Of a stretch of DNA of 64,000 nt, positions 1 through 9,373 are shown piece by piece (the first letter of the stretch is position 1; each line of letters begins with the position of its first letter). Source of the stretch: Actinomycetota bacterium (GTDB lineage Bacteria > Actinomycetota > Acidimicrobiia > Acidimicrobiales > Iamiaceae); assembly GCA_019639075.1 (NCBI GenBank), contig JAHBSO010000002.1, positions 1 to 64,000 on the forward strand, given 5' to 3'. A program made the translations under genes and the position numbers. The notes under the pieces are model-generated. The model was not told where the DNA came from, made no database searches, and worked only from the letters and a program-made list of their open reading frames with translations.

Positions 1-7
1 GACGGAG

Positions 8-733
8 GTGACCGATCCGCCGGAGCCCGAGCCCGCACCCTCGGCGCCGATCCCGCTCCCCCGCCGCATCCCGACCACCCCTCCGAGAGCGCCCGAGCCG
101 TCGCCCCGCCCCGCGCCCGACCCGGCGCTCGACGTCCCCCCGCCCGAACCCCCGACCCGCCCGCGGCCCGCGGCGCCCCGACGTTCGGCCGCCGTCCGCT
201 TCGTCGCCGCGGCGGCCATCGTGGTCGTCGCCCTCGGGGCCGCGACCTGGCTCCGACCGACCCGACGGGCGGCCTCCTCCGCAACCCCCGAGCCGGCGGT
301 GGTCGCCCCCACCCCGACCACCCCCACCCCGACGACCGGGTCCACCCCGACCGGCACGAACGGGTGCCGGCCGGTGGAGGGCACCAGCGCCGACCTCGAC
401 GGGGACGGCTGCGACGACCTCTACCGGATCGACGGCACCACCGTCCGGGCCCTCGGACGGACCTTCGAGGTCGGCCGGTCCGACGACCACGTCCAGGTCG
501 ACGACTGGGACTGCGACGGCGTGGCCACCGTCGCCGTCGTCCGCCCGTCCACCGGGGAGGTGTTCGTGTTCGACTCGTGGGACCGGTCGGGTCGGCCGGT
601 CACGGTCCCGGCCGTCGACGTCGTCCCGGGGGCGCGGTCGCTCCACGTCGATCCCGGCCCGACCTGCGCGCCCGTCGTCCACGGGGCCGACGGCGCGCGC
701 ACCCCGCTCGACCTCAGCCGGGTCGCACCGTGA
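8..733 (+). CDS. Membrane-anchored FG-GAP-like protein, possibly 5'-truncated
   Basis: The protein starts with about 60 Pro-rich residues, has one membrane segment at about residues 65-83, then a Thr/Pro linker and an extracytoplasmic domain with acidic Asp-Gly repeats (DLDGDGCDD, DDWDCDG) like FG-GAP/VCBS calcium-binding loops. The role is unknown; it is probably a cell-surface protein. The GTG at 8 lies directly against a GGAG, too close for a normal ribosome site, and the frame is open to the window edge, so the true start may lie upstream. Its stop overlaps the GTG of the LysM gene, indicating translational coupling. Confidence 0.6.
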   Translation: MTDPPEPEPAPSAPIPLPRRIPTTPPRAPEPSPRPAPDPALDVPPPEPPTRPRPAAPRRSAAVRFVAAAAIVVVALGAATWLRPTRRAASSATPEPAVVAPTPTTPTPTTGSTPTGTNGCRPVEGTSADLDGDGCDDLYRIDGTTVRALGRTFEVGRSDDHVQVDDWDCDGVATVAVVRPSTGEVFVFDSWDRSGRPVTVPAVDVVPGARSLHVDPGPTCAPVVHGADGARTPLDLSRVAP

Positions 734-1530
734 ACGCCGCCCGGTTCGACCGGCTCCGACCCATGGCCCTCGCGCTGTCGCTCGTCGTGATCGTCCTGGT
801 GCTGCACCTGCTCGGCACGGGCCCCCTCGCACCGCCGCCGATCGGCTCGGTCACCGAGGTCACCGCGTGGGCGACGGACCGGGAACCGGTCGTCGTGGGC
901 CTCGCGCTCTTCCGCCTCGCCGCCATGGTCGTCGCCGCCCACCTCGCGCTGACCTCGTCGGTCGCCGCGCTCGGCCACCTGCTGCGCCGACCCGGGGCCG
1001 TGCGGGTCGCCGACACCTGGACCCTGCCGCCGTTCCGCGGTGCGCTCCGCCGAGCGGCCGGACTCGGCATCTCGGCCGCCGCGGTGCTGTCGGCGCCCGT
1101 GCCGGGCGCGCAGGCCTCGGTCCGGGCCGTCGCGTCCGAGCCGGGCACGGCGACCATGCGCGCCGTCGACGGCGCCACGCCGGCGCTCGCTCCCACGGCA
1201 GACGCCGCCGCGGGGTCGGTCACGCTCAGGATCGTCGACCCACCGGAGGGCACCGGCACCGCCACCGTACGGACGACCCGGTCGGCACCGCCCGCCGAGG
1301 CACCACGCGCCGAGGCGCCCGCGGCCGAGCGCCGCCACGTGGTCCGTCCCGGCGACCACCTCTGGGGGATCGCCACCGAGGCACTGGCGGGAACCCTCGA
1401 CCATCGGCCCACCGATGCGGAGGTCGCGCCCTACTGGCGACGCGTCGTCGCCGCGAACCCGCAGCTCGCCGACCCCGACCTCCTCCACCCCGGCGACGAG
1501 GTGGTGGTGCCGGCCCCGCTCAGCCGATGA
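730..1530 (+). CDS. Membrane protein with C-terminal LysM domain
   Basis: The GTG at 730 overlaps the stop of the preceding gene (GTGA), and the frame gives about 266 residues. There are two N-terminal hydrophobic segments (about 10-30 and 55-75), a third near 115-130, an Ala/Pro-rich linker, and a C-terminal LysM module of about 55 residues beginning HVVRPGDHLWGIA and ending with HPGDEVVVP. LysM binds peptidoglycan or other GlcNAc polymers, so the protein probably links membrane and wall. Its end overlaps serA, on the other strand, by 11 bases. Confidence 0.75.
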   Translation: MNAARFDRLRPMALALSLVVIVLVLHLLGTGPLAPPPIGSVTEVTAWATDREPVVVGLALFRLAAMVVAAHLALTSSVAALGHLLRRPGAVRVADTWTLPPFRGALRRAAGLGISAAAVLSAPVPGAQASVRAVASEPGTATMRAVDGATPALAPTADAAAGSVTLRIVDPPEGTGTATVRTTRSAPPAEAPRAEAPAAERRHVVRPGDHLWGIATEALAGTLDHRPTDAEVAPYWRRVVAANPQLADPDLLHPGDEVVVPAPLSR

Positions 1531-3091
1531 CGATGACCGAGACGATGCCGTCGGCCGCCTCGAGCTGGGCGGCGACGTCGGCGGGGACCGCTTCGCGCGT
1601 CGAGATGACCATGAGGGCACCCGCGCCCTCGGCCTCGGGACGGCCGACGTCCATGTCGTCGATGTTGATCCCGGCCGCGCCGAGGATCGTGCCCACCCGG
1701 CCGATCACCCCGGGGCGGTCGTCGTTGCGCACGAGGGTGAGGTTGGCCGACGGGGGCACGTCGAGCGTGTGCCCGTCGATCTGCACCAGCCGGGGTTCGG
1801 CCCGCAGGCCGACCAGCGTGCCGGCGATCCGGTGGCCGCCGCCCGCGATGCTCACCAGGTTGATCCAGTCGATCGAGCTGGAGCTCGACGACTCGGCGAT
1901 CTGGATCCCCCGCTCCTCGGCGAGCTGCGGCGCGTTGACGAACGAGACCGGCTCGTCCGAACCAGCGGAGAACACGCCCTTCAGCACCGACAGGGTCAGG
2001 ATGCGGGTGTCGTAGCCGGCCAGCTCGCCCTGGTACTCGATCTCGATCTTCGAGGGCAGGCCCTCGGCGGCGACGAGGCCGGCGAAGAGGGTGCCGAGCT
2101 GCTCGCCGACGGCCAGGTAGGGACGCACCGTCTCGGACGCCTCGGCGGCGGCGACGTTGACGGCGAACGGCACGAACTCCCCGGCCAGCGCCAGGGCGAC
2201 CTGCTCGGCGATCGTGTCGCCGGCCTTGTCCTGCGCCTCGCGGGTGCTGGCGCCGAGGTGGGGGGTGACGACCACCTGTGGCAGGCCGAACAGCGGCGAC
2301 TCCGTGGTGGGCTCCTTGTCGAACACGTCGAGCGCCGCGCCCGCGATGCGGCCCTCGGAGATCGCCGTCGCCAGCGCGGCCTCGTCGACGATGCCGCCGC
2401 GGGCCACGTTGATCACCCGCAGGTCCGGCTTCGCCCTGGCCAGGAAGTCCTCGCCGATGAGCCCGATGGTGTCGGGCGTCTTCGCCACGTGGAGGGTGAG
2501 GAAGTCGGCCTCGGCGGCCACCTGGTCGAGGTCGACCAGGTCGATGTTCATGGCCTGGGCCCGCTCGGGCGACACGTACGGGTCGTGGGCGATGATCCGC
2601 ATGCCGAACGCCATCGCCCGCTGGGCGACGAGCTTGCCGATGCGGCCCAGCCCGATGACGGCGAGCGTCTTGTCGGCCAGCTCGACGCCCTCCCACTTGC
2701 TCCGCTCCCAGCGGCCGGCGACCAGCGCGCTGTGGGCCTGGGGGATGTTGCGGGCCTGGGCCAGCAGCAGCGCCATGGTCTGCTCGGCGGCCGAGAGGAT
2801 GTTGGACTGCGGCGCGTTGACCACCATGACGCCCCGGGCGGTGGCGTGGGCGACGTCGACGTTGTCGAGGCCGATGCCGGCCCGGCCGACCACGACCAGG
2901 TCGGTGCCGGCGTCGAGCACCTCGGGGGTCACCGTCGTCGCCGACCGGATGATCAGCGCGTTGGCACCGACGACGGCGTCGACGACCTCCTCGGGCGACA
3001 GCCCCAGTCGCACGTCCACCTCGTGACCTGCGGCGCGCAGCGCGTCGAGCCCACCGTCAGCGATCTTCTCCGTTACCAGCACCCGAGCCAT
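1520..3091 (-). CDS. serA: D-3-phosphoglycerate dehydrogenase
   Basis: Catalyses the first step of serine synthesis: 3-phosphoglycerate plus NAD to 3-phosphohydroxypyruvate. The 523 residues match the long actinobacterial SerA form. Visible are the NAD-binding GLGRIG at 147-152, the catalytic-region INVARGGIVDE, and the catalytic His in TPHLGAST. These are followed by the ASB spacer domain and a C-terminal ACT domain (about 450-523, RPGVIGRVGTILG), the usual serine-feedback site. The start is the ATG giving MARVLVTEKI; the frame extends upstream but that part does not look like SerA. serC lies 5 kb away, so two steps of the pathway are in this window. Confidence 0.96.
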   Translation of the reverse strand: MARVLVTEKIADGGLDALRAAGHEVDVRLGLSPEEVVDAVVGANALIIRSATTVTPEVLDAGTDLVVVGRAGIGLDNVDVAHATARGVMVVNAPQSNILSAAEQTMALLLAQARNIPQAHSALVAGRWERSKWEGVELADKTLAVIGLGRIGKLVAQRAMAFGMRIIAHDPYVSPERAQAMNIDLVDLDQVAAEADFLTLHVAKTPDTIGLIGEDFLARAKPDLRVINVARGGIVDEAALATAISEGRIAGAALDVFDKEPTTESPLFGLPQVVVTPHLGASTREAQDKAGDTIAEQVALALAGEFVPFAVNVAAAEASETVRPYLAVGEQLGTLFAGLVAAEGLPSKIEIEYQGELAGYDTRILTLSVLKGVFSAGSDEPVSFVNAPQLAEERGIQIAESSSSSSIDWINLVSIAGGGHRIAGTLVGLRAEPRLVQIDGHTLDVPPSANLTLVRNDDRPGVIGRVGTILGAAGINIDDMDVGRPEAEGAGALMVISTREAVPADVAAQLEAADGIVSVIVIG

Positions 3092-3280
3092 GGCCCGAGT
3101 CTGTCGGCTGCCCCGAAGCGTCCGCCAATGCCGGACCGTTCCCCGCCATCGGACCGGTGGCTCGGCGCTGTCGGGTACGGTGCCGCAGGCCGATCGGCGG
3201 ATCGGCACAACGGCGTAAACGACGAGTCAGTGGCACCGGCGGAACGGTGACATCGGCGGAACGATGGAAGGACCTTCGGC

Positions 3281-4039
3281 ATGGTGGACCGACGGCGGAT
3301 CGCGGCTTGGTGCTGCGCGGGAACGATGATCGTGGCGGCCGGCTGCAGCGGCGGGAGCGGCGGGAGCGAGCCCCTCGGCGCCGCATCGTCCACGACGGCC
3401 ACGACGGCCACCCGACGGCCCGATCTGGGACACGTCGACGACGAGCCCACCGGGTCGGGGCCGCTGGTCGCGATCGTGGGCGACTCGCTGACGGCCTCGT
3501 CGCGGCGGCTGCTGATCGCCGACCTCCCCGACCGGTCCGTCCTGATCGGCGCGCTGTTCGGCGAGGGCTGGGCCGACGGGCCCTTCAGCCACACCTTCGG
3601 CGCCGACCCTCCGGTGATCGTCCAGGCCACGTTGGACTACGCGGCGCGGCACCCGGACGCCCTGGTCCTCGCCCTCGGGACCAACGATGCGTGGAACCCG
3701 GTGTCGGAGGTCGACGACGCGCTTCGACAGATCGATCGGACGTTGACGGCGATCGACCCCACCACCTGCGTCGTCCTGGTCGAGGTCGACGAGCACGTGC
3801 CCGAACAGGCCGACTACGACGGCGACGAGGCCGCACGGATCAACGAGCGCTTGGCCGCGCGTGCGGACGTGACCGTGCCGTGGAACGACATCACCGAAAC
3901 CGAGGGCGGATGGCTCGCCGACGACGGGATCCACCTCCGCGCCGCCGGAAAGCGGGCCCGATCGGCCCTGATCGCCGACGCGGTCGCGTCCTGTCCCGAC
4001 GACGTGCGCCGCGCCGTCGACGCCCCCGCCCAAGGCTGA
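3281..4039 (+). CDS. SGNH/GDSL-type lipoprotein (copy 1)
   Basis: A secreted lipoprotein of 252 residues: a short basic N-terminus, a hydrophobic stretch and a lipobox ending VAAGC at about residue 23, then a Ser/Thr-rich linker. The SGNH hydrolase blocks are present: GDSL (VAIVGDSLT), the Gly-Thr-Asn block (LALGTNDAW) and the C-terminal Asp/His pair (DDGIHL). Such enzymes are esterases or acyl-hydrolases; the substrate cannot be read. It is followed after 57 bases by a clear paralogue on the same strand. Start: ATG at 3281; a GGAAGGA lies somewhat far upstream. Confidence 0.8.
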   Translation: MVDRRRIAAWCCAGTMIVAAGCSGGSGGSEPLGAASSTTATTATRRPDLGHVDDEPTGSGPLVAIVGDSLTASSRRLLIADLPDRSVLIGALFGEGWADGPFSHTFGADPPVIVQATLDYAARHPDALVLALGTNDAWNPVSEVDDALRQIDRTLTAIDPTTCVVLVEVDEHVPEQADYDGDEAARINERLAARADVTVPWNDITETEGGWLADDGIHLRAAGKRARSALIADAVASCPDDVRRAVDAPAQG

Positions 4040-4096
4040 CCGACCGCCTTGGCTAGCTTGCCCACCGGTTCGATCGAAGGGTGCACGGAGGCGATG

Positions 4097-4783
4097 ATGG
4101 GGCAGCGGACGAGAACGACCGCGTTCGCAGTCGCAGTCGTCGTCGTCGCCGTCTGCACGATCACGTCGTGCGGGTGGTTCGGCGACGAGCCCGCCGAGGA
4201 GCCGGCGCTCGGCCGCATCGACCGCGAGCCGATCGGATCGGGGCCGCTCGTCGTCGTGCTCGGCGACTCGCTCACCGTGCAGACCCGCGACGCGCTCGTC
4301 GACGACATGTCCGACCGCTCGCTGCTCATCGCGGGGATCTCCGGCGAGGGCTGGACCGGCGGCGTGTTCAGCCGGGACAACCCGGGCGATCCCCCGATCG
4401 TCGCCGCCGGACTCGAGTACGCGGCCCTCGACCCCGCGGTCGCGGTCCTGGCCCTCGGCACGAACGACGCATGGAGCGGCGATCTCCCGGCCGCCTCGTC
4501 GGTCGCCCAGATCGATCGGGTGGTCGGGGCGCTCGACGGGTCGTGCATCGTCGCGGTCGAGATCGACGAGGACGTGCCCGAGCAGCCCGACTTCGACGGA
4601 GCCGTCGCTCGGAGCATCAACGAGCACCTCCGGTCGGTCGCCGACCAGGTCGTCGCGTGGAACTGGACGGCCAACGGGGGCACGGATCTGATCGTCGCCG
4701 ACGGCATCCACCTCACGGAGAAGGGCCGGCAGGTCAGGGCGGATCTCATCACCGAGGCCGTCGACCGCTGCCTGGCCGGCTGA
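4097..4783 (+). CDS. SGNH/GDSL-type lipoprotein (copy 2)
   Basis: Paralogue of the preceding gene with the same order of blocks: VVVLGDSLT, ALGTNDAW, DEDVPEQPDFDG and ADGIHLTEKG. The signal peptide ends in an ITSC lipobox, so it is probably lipid-anchored. I chose the second of two adjacent ATGs because GGAG lies 6 bases before it; the ATG at 4094 leaves only 3. A possible -10 element TAGCTT lies about 40 bases upstream. The pair looks like a tandem duplication, with similarity running through most of both proteins. Substrate unknown. Confidence 0.78.
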   Translation: MGQRTRTTAFAVAVVVVAVCTITSCGWFGDEPAEEPALGRIDREPIGSGPLVVVLGDSLTVQTRDALVDDMSDRSLLIAGISGEGWTGGVFSRDNPGDPPIVAAGLEYAALDPAVAVLALGTNDAWSGDLPAASSVAQIDRVVGALDGSCIVAVEIDEDVPEQPDFDGAVARSINEHLRSVADQVVAWNWTANGGTDLIVADGIHLTEKGRQVRADLITEAVDRCLAG

Positions 4784-4795
4784 CCGGCTCGATGG

Positions 4796-6850
4796 TCAGA
4801 GCCCGACGGCGCCGGCCACGGGGTCGATGGGGTCCGCGGGCGTGAAGCCGAACACCCGGCCGTAGAACCACAGCTCGGCCTCCAGCGCTCGGACGATGTT
4901 CGCCGCCTGCCGGAACCCGTGCTGCTCACCCTCGAACAGGAGGTAGGCGTGGGGCACGCCCTTCGCGGCGAGCGCGGCGACGATCATCTCCGCCTGGTTC
5001 GGAGGCACCACCTCGTCCTCGGAACCCTGCAGCACGATGAGCGGCCGGTCGAAGCCGTCGGTGTGGCGGACCGGCGAACGCTCCTCGTAGGTCGGGCGGT
5101 CCTCGGGCCACGGACCGACGAGGCCGTCGAGGTAGCGGCTCTCGAACTTGTGGGTGTCGGCGGCCAGCGCCGAGAGGTCGGCCACGCCGTAGTGGCTCGC
5201 GCCGGCCGCGAAGACGTCGTGGAAGCAGAGGGCGGCCAGCGTCGTGTAGCCGCCGGCCGAACCACCGCGGATGGCGAGGCGGTCCGGGTCGACCAGTCCC
5301 TCCTCGGCGAGGTGCCGAGCCGCCGCGACCGCGTCCTCGACGTCGACCACGCCCCACGCCCCGTCGAGGAGCCGCCGGAACGGGCGGCCGTAGCCCACCG
5401 ACCCGCCGTAGTCGACGTCGACCACCGCGAACCCACGGCTGGTCCAGAACTGCTTGGCCAGGTCGAGTCGGTGCCGGGCCGCCGACGTCGGGCCGCCGTG
5501 GATCATCACGAGCAGCGGGGGTCGGGCGCCGTCGGCCGCCCGCGCGTCGGGGTTGGTCGGCGGGTAGAAGAGGCCGTGGGCGACGCGACCACCGGCGGTG
5601 GGGAACGTCACGTGCCGAGGCCGCGACAGCAGGTCGAACGCGATGCCCCGGTCGACCGGGGGCCGCAGCGCCACCAACTCCGCCACGGGCTCGACCCCGG
5701 GCCCGCTCGCCGGCTCGATCCCGATGCGGTACGGCGCGCCCTCGGCCACCGGTGAGGCGGCGACGACGAGCACACCGGTCCCCTCCGGGTCGGCCGGGTC
5801 GGCGACCACCTGGGCGATTTCGGTGAACGGGGTCGGGACCTCCACGAGCGTGCCGTCGGGCTCGAGGAGCGCCAACCCGTCCGCTCCGTCGGACCGGGCC
5901 ACGACGGCGAGTCGGCCGCCGGCCAGCTCGGTCCACCACCGGAGTCCGCCGACCCACAGCGGTCCCCCGATCTCGACCGCCGGCTCGTCGGCCAGGCAGG
6001 GCGTGACGCCGCCCGCGGCGGTCCAGCGCTGCGGCGCCCACCAGCCGGTGCGGTCGCTGCAGAACACCAGCGACCCGTCGGCCAGGAAACCGGGCTGGAC
6101 GATCGACTCCTCGGCGCCACCGGCGACGACGACCGCGTCGGCCGCGCCGGTCGGGGCGCCGTCGCCGTCACGTTCGACCCGGGCGACCACCAGCTCGGTG
6201 CCGTCCCAGGGCATGCGGGGGTGGTCCCAGCGGATCCACGCGACGGTGCTCCCGTCCCGCGACACCGCCGGCGTGTGCACGAAGTCGGCACCGGCCCCGA
6301 GGACCCGGACGAGCGTCGGGTCGTCGACGGCCCGCCCGTCGACCGGGAGCACGACCACCTCGTTCGTCGCCTCCCCGTGGGCCGCGACCACCTCCGGTTC
6401 GTGGGACTCGCGCACCAGCACCAGCCAGCCGTCGTCGAGCCACACCGGTTCGCTCCAGCGCAGGCCCCGGGGCGTCGACGGCTCCGGGGTGATGGGCACC
6501 GGGTCGGCCCCGGGGTCGACCCGGTACAGCCGCTGGTCGGCCCAGTTGGCGAACACCACCACGCGATCGCGCACCGCCCAGGCCCCGCCGCCGTACTCGA
6601 GCACCGCCGTACGGGCGTTCCAGGCCGCCGACGGATCGTCGGGGTCCCACGGTGGGAACAGGTCGTGGCGCACCCCGGCGGTCCACCGCACGAGCTGGGT
6701 CCGACCGTCCTCGGTCGGGCGCTGCTCGTTCCACCAGACATCGGTGCCGTCGGCCCGGACCTCCGACACCCCGGCGGCCCCCTCGACGAGCAGGGCCGCG
6801 GTGATCGGTGACGGCCACGCCCCGTGGGCCACGATCGGGAGCTCGTCCAT
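4796..6850 (-). CDS. S9 family (prolyl oligopeptidase-type) peptidase
   Basis: An intracellular serine peptidase of 684 residues with no signal peptide. The N-terminal two thirds read as a beta-propeller-like gate; the C-terminal third is the alpha/beta-hydrolase domain. Catalytic residues are visible: Ser about 531 in GGSAGGY, Asp about 612 in GSEDEVVPP, and His about 644 in GEQHGF, with the oxyanion region MIHGGPTS. It resembles dipeptidyl/acylaminoacyl peptidases, which remove N-terminal residues from short peptides. The ATG at 6850 is preferred because GGAGG sits 5 bases upstream; the GTG at 6856 overlaps that site. Confidence 0.92.
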   Translation of the reverse strand: MDELPIVAHGAWPSPITAALLVEGAAGVSEVRADGTDVWWNEQRPTEDGRTQLVRWTAGVRHDLFPPWDPDDPSAAWNARTAVLEYGGGAWAVRDRVVVFANWADQRLYRVDPGADPVPITPEPSTPRGLRWSEPVWLDDGWLVLVRESHEPEVVAAHGEATNEVVVLPVDGRAVDDPTLVRVLGAGADFVHTPAVSRDGSTVAWIRWDHPRMPWDGTELVVARVERDGDGAPTGAADAVVVAGGAEESIVQPGFLADGSLVFCSDRTGWWAPQRWTAAGGVTPCLADEPAVEIGGPLWVGGLRWWTELAGGRLAVVARSDGADGLALLEPDGTLVEVPTPFTEIAQVVADPADPEGTGVLVVAASPVAEGAPYRIGIEPASGPGVEPVAELVALRPPVDRGIAFDLLSRPRHVTFPTAGGRVAHGLFYPPTNPDARAADGARPPLLVMIHGGPTSAARHRLDLAKQFWTSRGFAVVDVDYGGSVGYGRPFRRLLDGAWGVVDVEDAVAAARHLAEEGLVDPDRLAIRGGSAGGYTTLAALCFHDVFAAGASHYGVADLSALAADTHKFESRYLDGLVGPWPEDRPTYEERSPVRHTDGFDRPLIVLQGSEDEVVPPNQAEMIVAALAAKGVPHAYLLFEGEQHGFRQAANIVRALEAELWFYGRVFGFTPADPIDPVAGAVGL

Positions 6851-6885
6851 CGTCACCTCCGGCGTGGGTCGGGATCCGGTCCGCG

Positions 6886-8082
6886 CTACTTCGCGAGCAG
6901 GTCGGCGATGCGCTGCACGCCCTCGACCAGGTCGTCGTCACCCAACGCGAAGCTGAGACGGGCGTAGCCGGGGGCGGCGAAGGCCTCGCCGGGCACGATC
7001 GCCACCTTGGCCTCCTCGAGGACCAGGTCGGCGAGCTGCAGCGTGTCGGCGACCTTCCGGCCGGCGACCTCGCGCTGCAGCACCGTCTGGAACGACGGGA
7101 ACGCGTAGAACGCGCCCTGCGGTTCGAGGCACGACACGCCGGGGATGGCGTTGAGCGCGGTGTGGATGGTGCGCCGGCGGCGGTCGAACGCCTCGCGCAT
7201 GCGCACGACGTCCTCGAGGCCACCGGTGAGCGCGGCGAGCGCAGCCCGCTGGGACACGTTGGCGACGTTGGAGGTCTCGTGGCTCTGGAGGTTGGTCGCC
7301 GCCTTCACGATGTCGCTCGGGCCGAGCAGCCACCCGACGCGCCAGCCGGTCATGGCGTAGGTCTTGGCCACGCCGTTGACCACGATGCAGCGCTCGGCCA
7401 GCTCGGGCACCAGCGTCGGCATCGAGTGGAACTCGGCGTCGCCGTAGGTGAGGTGCTCGTAGATCTCGTCGGTGACGACCCAGATGCCGTGCTCGACCGC
7501 CCACCGACCGATGGCCTCGACCTCGTCGCGCGGGTAGACCGCGCCGGTCGGGTTCGACGGCGAGACGAACACCAGCGCCTTCGTGTTCGGGGTGCGGGCC
7601 GCCTCGAGCTGGTCGACGGTGACCCGGAACCCGGACCCCTCGTCGGTGGGCAGCTCGACGGGGATGCCACCAGCGAGCTTGATCGGCTCGGGGTACGTGG
7701 TCCAGTACGGCGCGGGCAGCAGCACCTCGTCGCCCGGGTCGAGCAGCGCCGCGAACGCGTTGCTGATCGCGTGCTTGCCCCCGTTGGTCACGAGGACCTG
7801 ACCGGCGTCGACGTCGAAGCCGGAGTCCCGGGCGGTCTTCGCGGCGATCGCCTCGCGCAGCTCGGGCAGGCCACCGGCCGGCGTGTAGCGGTGGTTGCGC
7901 TCCTCCCGGCAGGCGACCACGGCGGCCTCGACGATGTGCTCGGGCGTCGGGAAGTCGGGCTCGCCGGCCCCGAAGCCGATCACCGGCTCACCCGCCGCCT
8001 TCAACGCCTTCGCCTTCGCGTCGACCGCCAGGGTGGCGGACGGGGCGATGGCGGCGATGCGGTCGGACACGCGGGTACCCAT
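6886..8082 (-). CDS. aspC: Class I pyridoxal-phosphate aminotransferase (aspartate aminotransferase type)
   Basis: A fold-type I aminotransferase of 398 residues. It shows the class I features [34 protein letters not shown] and the PLP lysine in [14 protein letters not shown]. The sequence is the bacterial Ib-type aspartate aminotransferase, which moves amino groups between aspartate/glutamate and oxo-acids. The exact substrate range (aspartate, prephenate or aromatic) cannot be settled by reading. GAGGAG lies just before the ATG. The gene is divergent from serC, another aminotransferase, across a 147-base gap with no clear operator. Confidence 0.92.
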   Translation of the reverse strand: MGTRVSDRIAAIAPSATLAVDAKAKALKAAGEPVIGFGAGEPDFPTPEHIVEAAVVACREERNHRYTPAGGLPELREAIAAKTARDSGFDVDAGQVLVTNGGKHAISNAFAALLDPGDEVLLPAPYWTTYPEPIKLAGGIPVELPTDEGSGFRVTVDQLEAARTPNTKALVFVSPSNPTGAVYPRDEVEAIGRWAVEHGIWVVTDEIYEHLTYGDAEFHSMPTLVPELAERCIVVNGVAKTYAMTGWRVGWLLGPSDIVKAATNLQSHETSNVANVSQRAALAALTGGLEDVVRMREAFDRRRRTIHTALNAIPGVSCLEPQGAFYAFPSFQTVLQREVAGRKVADTLQLADLVLEEAKVAIVPGEAFAAPGYARLSFALGDDDLVEGVQRIADLLAK

Positions 8083-8229
8083 GGGTGCTCCTCGATGGGG
8101 GTGCGGACGGTCCGCGGATGCGGGCCGTCCGACATCGTGCCACGGTCCCCGGCCGCCACCGAAGCCCGATCCGGGACCGTCGCCGGATCGGCTTCGCCCC
8201 GACCGCGGCGGGGCTGCGACACTGAGCCC

Positions 8230-9369
8230 ATGACCTCGGAGATCCCCGCCATCACCATCCCGGCCGACCTGCTCCCCGCCGACGGCCGCTTCGGCTGCGG
8301 CCCGTCGAAGGTCCGGCCCGAGGCGGTCGAGGCGCTGGCGGAGGTCTCCGGCGAGTACCTGGGCACCAGCCACCGGCAGGGCACGGTGAAGTTCATGGTC
8401 AGCCGCCTCCGCAACGCGGTCGCCGAGCTGCTGAACCTCCCCGACGGCTACGAGGTGATGCTCGGCAACGGCGGCACCACGGCCTTCTGGGACGCGCTCA
8501 CCTTCGGCCTCGTCGACCAGCGGAGCCAGCACCTCAGCTTCGGCGAGTTCTCGTCCAAGTTCGCCACGTGCGTCGCCGAGGCGCCCTTCCTGGCCGAGCC
8601 CACGGTGCTGACCGCCCCGCCCGGCGAGGCCCCGCAGGCCACGGGCGAGACGGGGATCGACGTCTACGCGCTCACCCACAACGAGACCTCGACCGGCGTC
8701 GCCATCCCGATCGCGCGTCCGACCGGGACCGACGCGGGCGCGCTGGTGGCCGTCGACGCCACCTCTGCGGCCGGCGGCCTGATGTTCGACTCGGGCCAGA
8801 CCGACGTCTACTACTTCGCCCCGCAGAAGTGCCTGGCCTCCGACGGTGGGCTGTGGATCGCGGCCGTGTCGCCGGCGGCGATCGAACGCATCGAGCGCAT
8901 CGCGGCGAGCGACCGCTGGATCCCGGCGTCGCTCGACCTCGGCATCGCCCTCGACAACTCCCGCAAGGACCAGACCTACAACACCCCGGCGCTGGCCACG
9001 ATCTTCCTCGCCGTGCACCAGATGGAGTGGATCAACACCTACGGCGGCCTCGGGTTCTCGTCGGGGCGCAGCGCGACCTCGGCCGGGATCATGTACTCGT
9101 GGGCCGAGGCCAGCGACTACGCCACCCCGTTCGTGTCCGACCCCGAGCTGCGGTCCAACGTCGTCGCCACCATCGACCTCGACGACTCGGTCGAGGCCAC
9201 GGTGGTGTCGAAGGTGCTGCGGGCCAACGGGATCGTCGACACCGAGAGCTACCGCAAGCTCGGCCGCAACCAGCTCCGCATCGCCCTGTTCCCGGCGATC
9301 GACAGCGACGACGTGGCCCAGCTCACCCGCTGCATCGACCACGTCGTCGCCGAGCTCCGCTCGGCCTGA
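8230..9369 (+). CDS. serC: Phosphoserine aminotransferase
   Basis: Catalyses the second step of serine synthesis: phosphohydroxypyruvate plus glutamate to phosphoserine. The 379 residues match the mycobacterial-type SerC: an N-terminal [31 protein letters not shown] in the small-substrate pocket, and the PLP lysine in [14 protein letters not shown]. The start is the ATG giving [10 protein letters not shown]; no strong ribosome site is seen. It runs toward metY with only 4 bases between the stops. Together with serA it covers the two specific steps before serB. Confidence 0.95.
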   Translation: MTSEIPAITIPADLLPADGRFGCGPSKVRPEAVEALAEVSGEYLGTSHRQGTVKFMVSRLRNAVAELLNLPDGYEVMLGNGGTTAFWDALTFGLVDQRSQHLSFGEFSSKFATCVAEAPFLAEPTVLTAPPGEAPQATGETGIDVYALTHNETSTGVAIPIARPTGTDAGALVAVDATSAAGGLMFDSGQTDVYYFAPQKCLASDGGLWIAAVSPAAIERIERIAASDRWIPASLDLGIALDNSRKDQTYNTPALATIFLAVHQMEWINTYGGLGFSSGRSATSAGIMYSWAEASDYATPFVSDPELRSNVVATIDLDDSVEATVVSKVLRANGIVDTESYRKLGRNQLRIALFPAIDSDDVAQLTRCIDHVVAELRSA

Positions 9370-9373
9370 CCGG

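Noticed and set aside
1530..1620. A separate small gene in the frames overlapping serA
   Set aside because: The frame continues antisense to serA, which is well conserved here; no start or motif supports it.
3092..3208. N-terminal extension of SerA
   Set aside because: The frame is open, but the residues do not resemble SerA and the protein begins correctly at MARVLVTEK.
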